Part shown: piece after piece, positions 60,501 to 64,000 of the stretch | How the letters are laid out: each line of letters opens with the position of its first letter | Numbering within the stretch: the first letter of the stretch is position 1 | Assembly (NCBI RefSeq): GCF_003967575.1 | Contig: NZ_BIFT01000002.1 | Span: forward strand, 62,001-126,000 | DNA length: 64,000 nucleotides | DNA from: Dictyobacter alpinus | GTDB lineage: Bacteria; Chloroflexota; Ktedonobacteria; Ktedonobacterales; Ktedonobacteraceae | Direction of reading: 5' to 3' | Position numbers and translations under genes: made by a program | The notes under the pieces: model-generated | Database searches by the model: none | Told to the model about the DNA's origin: nothing | Seen by the model: only the letters and a program-made list of their open reading frames with translations

Positions 60501-63441
60501 CTGCACTATTATCCAACAACGCTTCCAGATAGAGCTACTTCCGCTCTTTGTCAACGCTGATCCCATACCTGAAACAACCCCAAAGCTCAATCTACGGGCA
60601 ATGGTTGGACGTGAGTCCAGTGGGACACGCGCAAACCGTGTGAGCGATCCCATCCAGGCACAATGTGGCACCTTTATCCTGGAATATGCCCTGACGCAAC
60701 TGCTCTCTTCCTGGGGAGTACAACCACAGGCCGTCCTGGGCTATAGCCTGGGCGAATATATAGCGGCCACCGTGGCCGGTGTATTTGAACTAGAAGATGC
60801 GCTGAGCCTGGTCGTTCAGCGAGCCCAGCTGGTGGCAACGCTGGCGCCCGGTGCAATGTTAGCAGTTTTCGCAGCGGCAACACAGGTAGAGTCCTTCTTG
60901 GTTCCAGACGAGGGCGTGAGTATCGCGATCTTCACTGGACCCAATATGTGTGTACTATCAGGCTCACGGCCAGCCCTTGAGAGGGTAAGCTTGCGCGTGA
61001 ACGAGGCCGGGATTGTCAACAGGTTTGTTGAGAGCGAGCATGCCTTCCATTCAAGTCACATGATCCCTATTCGGGAACAGCTCACCCGGCTGCTGGCGGC
61101 CATCCCACGACATGTACCTGCACTCCCCTATCTCTCAAATGTCACTGGCGATTGGATCACGGCCGAACAGATACAGGATGCTGGCTACTGGGCGCGGCAT
61201 CTCTGCGAACCTGTGCGCTTCAGCGCGTGCGTCAGCCAGCTGCTGCTTGATCCCAGGTGGCTGCTGCTTGAAGTCGGCATTGGACAAATGCTTAGTGGCG
61301 CGGTCAAACAACATGCTGATCATGAGCGCGCTGGCAACGTGATCTCGACCCTGCCATCGATATATGAACACCGCTCAGCTCAGGAGGCGCTCCTGAGGTC
61401 ACTGGGACAGCTCTGGATACAGGGTGCTCAGCTGGACTGGTCGCGGATTTCGAGCCACGAACAGCGGCGGCGCGTCCCTTTGCCTACTTATCCCTTTGAA
61501 CGTCAACGCTACTGGCTGGACGTGCGCGGCAAACGCCGTACAACTGCAATGACGGCAGAACAGGAGGTTACGAACGAGCTACCAAAAATTGAGGAACTGG
61601 CCGATTGGTTCTTCTTGCCAACCTGGACCCAGATGCCATGGCCAAAGGCAGAGGCTGGCAGCAAAAGCTGGCTCCTGTTCATGGATACCTGTGGTGTAGG
61701 GGAACAACTGCTTGAACAATTACAAAACCTGGGCGAGCGGGTAATCACCGTCTATGCCAGCGATCACTATGCCCGCCTGGACATAACGTCGTTCTGTTTG
61801 CGTCCAACTGAACGCCACGACTACCAGACGCTTTTGAGTACATTGAGTAAACAAGGCATCATGCCAGAGCGCTGTGTCCACCTCTGGTCCGTCACCAGCG
61901 AGGATCAGCATGCTGATGAGCCGACAGATCTTACCTATGGCATGTCTGCGCTACTGGCTCTGGCTCAAGCCCTCGGCAATATGGGTACGACCCACTTCCA
62001 GTTGGAGGTTATTTCCAATAATGTGCAGGATGTTACTGGCAGTGAGAACCTGCAGCCAGAGAAGTCACTACTGATTGGACCCGGCAAAGTCATTCAGCAG
62101 GAGTATACCCACATTACCTGCCGACACATTGATATTGTCGTGAGCGATTTTGTGACGCAGTCCAGTGATGCGCTCTGCAAAGAACTCCATGCATCCCTGG
62201 TCGATACCTCGGTAGCCTTACGTGGCAAGCGCCGCTGGGTACAAACATATAAGCCTTTCAGGCTTGAGAAGCAACCGCCAGCGGAAATCCCATTCCGCTC
62301 CAAAGGCGTCTATCTGATCCTTGGAGGACTGGGCGGCATTGGTCTGGGACTGGCCACCCACCTGGCACAGACGGTCCAGGCCCGGCTCGTCCTGGTTGGA
62401 CGAACCGCGCTACCACCACGGAGTGAGTGGGAAGAGGTACTGCACCAGCAAGGGGAGGAAAGTAGTACGGGACGGCGTATCCAGCAGGTACAACAAATTG
62501 AAGCGCTGGGCGCACAGGTACTGCTCGCAACCGCCGATGTGGCCCATGAAACCCAGATGCAGGCAGTCATTGAGCAGACGTTAGCGCGCTTTGGCGTACT
62601 GCATGGCATATTCCAGGCTGCGGCAGTCCCACCCTCCGGACTCATGCAGTTGAAAACGCCGGAGCAGGTAGCTGAAGTACTGGCCCCCAAGGTTCAGGGC
62701 ACCCTGATCCTGCATCGCCTGCTCAAAGACTATCCACTGGATTTCCTGGTCCTGTTCTCCTCTATGAGCTCCAGTACCGGTGGTGGACCCGGCCAGGTGG
62801 ACTATTGTTCAGCCAATGCTTTCCTGGATGCCTTTGCCCATAAGCATAGCGAGGAGCATGGGATGACGATCGCCATTGATTGGGGCGAATGGCAATGGGA
62901 CGCCTGGTCCGCCGGACTTGAGGGGTTTCCCCCTGAGGTACAGCGCTACTTCATTGAGAAACGACGGGATTATGGTATCTCCTTTGAGGAGGGCATGGAT
63001 GCATTAACGCGGATTATGCTCCGACGCCTGACGCATGTGGTTGTCGCGACCCAGGATTTCGCACGCATGGTCGAGGGCAGCAAAACCTTTTCCATCGACA
63101 CAATCCTTGGGGCCGTCGCGGAACTGCGCAAGATCCACACCACAACCTATCCCAGACCACTGCTGAGTACACCCTATGTTGCTCCCGAGAGCGAGTTTGA
63201 GCAGCATATCGCCCAGGTCTGGAGCGAACTACTCGGCATTGAGCAGATCGGCCTGCATGACAACTTCTTTGAAATGGGCGGCCATTCGCTACTGGGCTCA
63301 CAGCTGATTGTACGCCTGCGCCAGATTTTCCAACTAAACCTGTCACTGGAACTGATCTTCGAATCAGCTACCGTAGCTGAACTGGCTATCGCCATAGAAC
63401 TGGCTCTTATTGATGAGATCGAACAACCTGCCAATGCCTAA
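54547..63441 (+). CDS. bimodular type I PKS, modules 4 and 5 (KS-AT0-KR-ACP-KS-AT-KR-ACP)
   Basis: About 2,964 residues from ATG 54547, chosen over the upstream GTG 54514 (inside the previous gene) because AAAAGGA precedes it. Module 4: KS (Cys near 186), AT remnant with GEGIGAI in place of GYSLGEY (near 620), no HAFH, KR (GGLGGVG near 1068, SAYTAAN near 1229), ACP (DLGGNSLTA near 1366). Linker QRRSQARQRSQ. Module 5: KS (Cys near 1604), complete AT (GYSLGEY near 2064, EHAFH near 2164), KR (GGLGGIG near 2593, DYCSAN near 2750), ACP (EMGGHSLLG near 2911). No thioesterase follows and, unlike the other two PKSs, the basic docking tail is absent. The chain must leave through a product of a later gene. 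Confidence 0.92.
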   Translation: MTDNDTILQDTAYDTALAIVGMSGRFPGANDLERFWQNLADGVMSIQSFSEQELLDAGLSPELIQDPQYVKAGTTIKGITDFDASFFGFTPREAQCLDPQHRLFLECSWEALEQAGYPPDGYDGLIGVFAGSHTSDYREQNLTLYPNLQDIVGNLQISISNDCDALASMVSYKLNLKGPGVAVQTFCSTSLVATHMACQSLLTYDCDIALAGGAVLKLPQPSGYLYEEGGIFSPDGQCRTFDGQSQGSVIGNGVGVVAIKRLKEAIEDGDHIYAIIRGSATNNDGSVRVGYTAPGLNGQSAVIADAITHSGVPFESISYIEAHGTGTKLGDAIELAALLKSFRPHTTQRQFCALGSVKPNIGHLDRASGVTGLIKTALALQHKQLPPSLNFEQTSSDIQLEESPFFVNTRLQPWLPGEAGVRRAGVNSFGLGGTNAHVVLEEAPLRQTGQHGRAWQLLPLAARSQKALAQMAANLATYLTEHQNADLRDVAYTLQVGRTPFLSRQALVCRNTEEAITLLQAASLQEGAVQQNNTRRPVALLFPDNPEAASIGWELVSQEAHFKAALAPSAGFIRRHLQCAMSELFNDAQQLERTYCGYVLWSYGMTQVLQNWGVEFSAVLGEGIGAIVAMVVAGILSLEDGLRLARAQAQDATQHTLASLLKDCQRHGALIPYVSTLTSDWLTEQDIQDADILACQVCTYIQELPHLLQASEMVLLEVGDGSRWTQHQTETLHTVAFVSTTHAQAGQEALLHILGRLWERGVPIDWKAFSAQEQRLRMPLPTYPFERQRIWVDHEFVRKILATTAPTSSDSYAIGKEDRDHWFYRPTWQAIELTSLADPAVDQTYLIFLDTQAIGEHLAQRLESRGARVIRVYPEAASTSFSEEKDGLIFHLDRTRSSAYQQLFTRLAELETLPAHILHCALLTLPDQVAAGEAGFQTMQELGLYSLLFLLQAYEKQTVGAPLKVTLLTNQLQQVKPDDALCPEKSPVLGLCKVASQENPDVLCRSIDLETGIEPGYEQLLTEILSDDRQRTIAYRQGQRWIETYAALTLAVPDALPFRPQGTYLITGGLGGVGLLLATYLAQQVQAQLALVSRSPFPERTLWSDWLLTHEQDDRTSQQIRQLQAIEALGSKVMVLQADVADKQRMREVVEQVVTTYAGLHGVIHAAGISDSQAFGSVQDLGQEAYAWHFGPKVHGLYALTEAIQDYQPDFCILFSSLSTILGGLGLSAYTAANRFMDTFAAAYNRQASSPWLCVNWDSWQVKENPHGDLGKTIAAFTMTLEEGTDAFTRALISGETHLVNSTGDLQARVKQWIYLESLAGTHTEQPQEIARTAPAPADYEQILEEIWRQTLGLEQVGLTDNFFDLGGNSLTALQLVSRIRKTLQVQLPAVALFEAPSISAMARYLQPAHKEPQEQEILAQRRSQARQRSQRVDIAIIGMSGRFPGASTVEQYWQNLRNGVESLTFFSEEELLEAGIELELINNPAYVRARPILKIEEVETFDAAFFGYSPREAELTDPQHRLFLECCWEALEHAGYDAERYPGMIALFGGTNISSYILKITEHPEQLEGVEDYQIVIGNDKDSLATSVSYKMNLRGPSLTVQTFCSTSLVATHLACQNLINGECDLAMAGGVSLRIPSQSGYLYQLGGQESVDGHCYTFDARATGSTFGDGAGVVVLKRLEDALADGDTIHAVIKGSAMNNDGSLKVSYTAPSVNGQAEVVMQALAHANLSPEQISYVEAHGTATEMGDPIEVASLTKAFRSQTPNTHFCALGSVKPNVGHMDRAAGVSGLIKVVESLKHNELPPSLNFEVPNPEIDFASSPFYVNTSLTAWPRGEVPRRAGVNSLGMGGTNVHMIVEEAPVTPPSGPSRPYQLLLLSARTPQALEATRQRLHEQLMIQPELPLPDIAYTLQVGRKQMEQRTMLVCQDREDALRQLSIALPAHHEKRSDRPVALLFSGVGEQYPGMAGDLYQQEPIFRACVERCCTIIQQRFQIELLPLFVNADPIPETTPKLNLRAMVGRESSGTRANRVSDPIQAQCGTFILEYALTQLLSSWGVQPQAVLGYSLGEYIAATVAGVFELEDALSLVVQRAQLVATLAPGAMLAVFAAATQVESFLVPDEGVSIAIFTGPNMCVLSGSRPALERVSLRVNEAGIVNRFVESEHAFHSSHMIPIREQLTRLLAAIPRHVPALPYLSNVTGDWITAEQIQDAGYWARHLCEPVRFSACVSQLLLDPRWLLLEVGIGQMLSGAVKQHADHERAGNVISTLPSIYEHRSAQEALLRSLGQLWIQGAQLDWSRISSHEQRRRVPLPTYPFERQRYWLDVRGKRRTTAMTAEQEVTNELPKIEELADWFFLPTWTQMPWPKAEAGSKSWLLFMDTCGVGEQLLEQLQNLGERVITVYASDHYARLDITSFCLRPTERHDYQTLLSTLSKQGIMPERCVHLWSVTSEDQHADEPTDLTYGMSALLALAQALGNMGTTHFQLEVISNNVQDVTGSENLQPEKSLLIGPGKVIQQEYTHITCRHIDIVVSDFVTQSSDALCKELHASLVDTSVALRGKRRWVQTYKPFRLEKQPPAEIPFRSKGVYLILGGLGGIGLGLATHLAQTVQARLVLVGRTALPPRSEWEEVLHQQGEESSTGRRIQQVQQIEALGAQVLLATADVAHETQMQAVIEQTLARFGVLHGIFQAAAVPPSGLMQLKTPEQVAEVLAPKVQGTLILHRLLKDYPLDFLVLFSSMSSSTGGGPGQVDYCSANAFLDAFAHKHSEEHGMTIAIDWGEWQWDAWSAGLEGFPPEVQRYFIEKRRDYGISFEEGMDALTRIMLRRLTHVVVATQDFARMVEGSKTFSIDTILGAVAELRKIHTTTYPRPLLSTPYVAPESEFEQHIAQVWSELLGIEQIGLHDNFFEMGGHSLLGSQLIVRLRQIFQLNLSLELIFESATVAELAIAIELALIDEIEQPANA

Positions 63442-63479
63442 TGCCATTGACAAGGCAGATAACAAAAAAGGAGAGACAC

Positions 63480-64000
63480 ATGCCAACAACAATTGTCGGA
63501 GTGGTCGGGGCCGGAGTGATGGGGCGAGGAGTGACCCAGAATCTAGCCCAGACCGGCCATAAGGTGATCCTACTAGACCTTACGGAAGACATTCTACAGC
63601 AGGCCCGGTCAGAGATTCAAAAGAATATACGTATGCAGCGCATGTTGCATAAAGTGCAAACAACGATGAGTGCCGCAGAAATACTGGAGCAGATTACCTT
63701 TACAACCAGTTATGAGCCTTTCGCTGATGCTGATTTTGTGGTTGAAAATGTCAGTGAGAAGTGGGAGATCAAACAAAAGGTCATTACGCAACTCGACGCC
63801 ATCTGTCCCGCGCACACTGTTTTCGCCATCAATACCTCAGCCATCTCCATTACACGCCTGGCGGCAAACACGAAGCGGCCCGAGCAGATCCTGGGCATAC
63901 ATTTTATGAATCCAGTGCCCCTGAAGCCCGTGGTCGAGGTCATTCTTGGCTTTCATACCTCGGACCAGACCATCGCCATCGCGCAAGGCATCCTGACAAC
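63480..64000 (+). CDS. 3-hydroxyacyl-CoA dehydrogenase family protein, FkbK-like (partial)
   Basis: ATG 63480 follows AAGGAGAG; the frame runs off the window after 173 codons. The NAD site is VGVVGAGVMGRGVTQNLAQT, then DFVVENVSEKWEIKQKV, FAINTSAISI and the conserved LGIHFMNPVPLKPVVEVILG with FHTSDQT. The HFMNPVPLKP form, rather than HFFNPAP, is what I recall for FkbK/AsmO-type dehydrogenases that oxidise glyceryl-ACP on the way to hydroxy- or methoxymalonyl-ACP. Placed directly after the PKS genes, it suggests a special extender unit, but a beta-hydroxyacyl-CoA role cannot be excluded. Cotranscribed with the PKS genes (39-base gap). Confidence 0.8.
   Translation, partial: MPTTIVGVVGAGVMGRGVTQNLAQTGHKVILLDLTEDILQQARSEIQKNIRMQRMLHKVQTTMSAAEILEQITFTTSYEPFADADFVVENVSEKWEIKQKVITQLDAICPAHTVFAINTSAISITRLAANTKRPEQILGIHFMNPVPLKPVVEVILGFHTSDQTIAIAQGILT

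Noticed and set aside
40342..63441. Trans-AT PKS classification
   Set aside because: Three of five modules keep complete cis ATs with Ser and HAFH, so the assembly line is a cis-AT system with two dead ATs, not a typical trans-AT line.

Overview
The window most likely comes from a filamentous, spore-forming soil bacterium of the Ktedonobacteria (Chloroflexota). This is inferred from moderate GC, the dense litter of decayed IS elements (ISL3, IS3, IS66, IS630, IS982, a group II intron), large fused ATPase/TPR/BTAD regulators, and a FAAL plus type I PKS cluster. No rRNA or tRNA gene was seen, so the taxonomy is an inference.

Positions 1 to about 34,400 form an accessory, rearranged region. Intact single genes sit among relics: PAF-acetylhydrolase-like lipase, two VOC proteins, CAP-domain protein, esterase, class C beta-lactamase-like serine hydrolase with an ArsR-like regulator, nucleotidyltransferase, phosphotransferase, SRPBCC protein, IlvD/Edd dehydratase and DUF3592 protein. 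At the far left, two clusters of a short TTGAC..AA..GCC motif look like multi-site transposon ends of the Tn7/Tn5053/CAST type, close to the C-terminal tail of a probable AAA+ ATPase. From 8.7 to 13 kb there is a minus-strand small-gene area: a 58-codon RiPP-precursor-like gene ending in SGCIC, a duplicated 57-bp segment, several minus-strand terminators, an 8-copy 11-bp tandem repeat and a frameshifted glycosyltransferase.

Positions 33,500 to 64,000 hold a biosynthetic locus. On the left are a membrane LuxR regulator and a small NHLP/Franean1_4349-type peptide gene (both minus), facing a 1,104-residue ATPase-TPR-BTAD activator (plus). Downstream, in one direction and nearly abutting, are a fatty acyl-AMP ligase and three PKS proteins (1,696, 3,024 and about 2,964 residues), followed by a 3-hydroxyacyl-CoA dehydrogenase of the FkbK-like type that runs off the window. 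FAAL would adenylate a fatty acid and load it on the N-terminal ACP of the first PKS; five KS-(AT)-KR-ACP modules would then extend it. No DH, ER or thioesterase is seen, so the chain should keep a hydroxyl at each step.

The most striking observation is that extension modules 2 and 4 carry shortened AT domains that have lost the catalytic serine and the HAFH half, while modules 1, 3 and 5 have complete ATs. The two bimodular proteins look like copies of one dead-AT/live-AT bimodule. How the dead-AT modules are charged cannot be read from this window.
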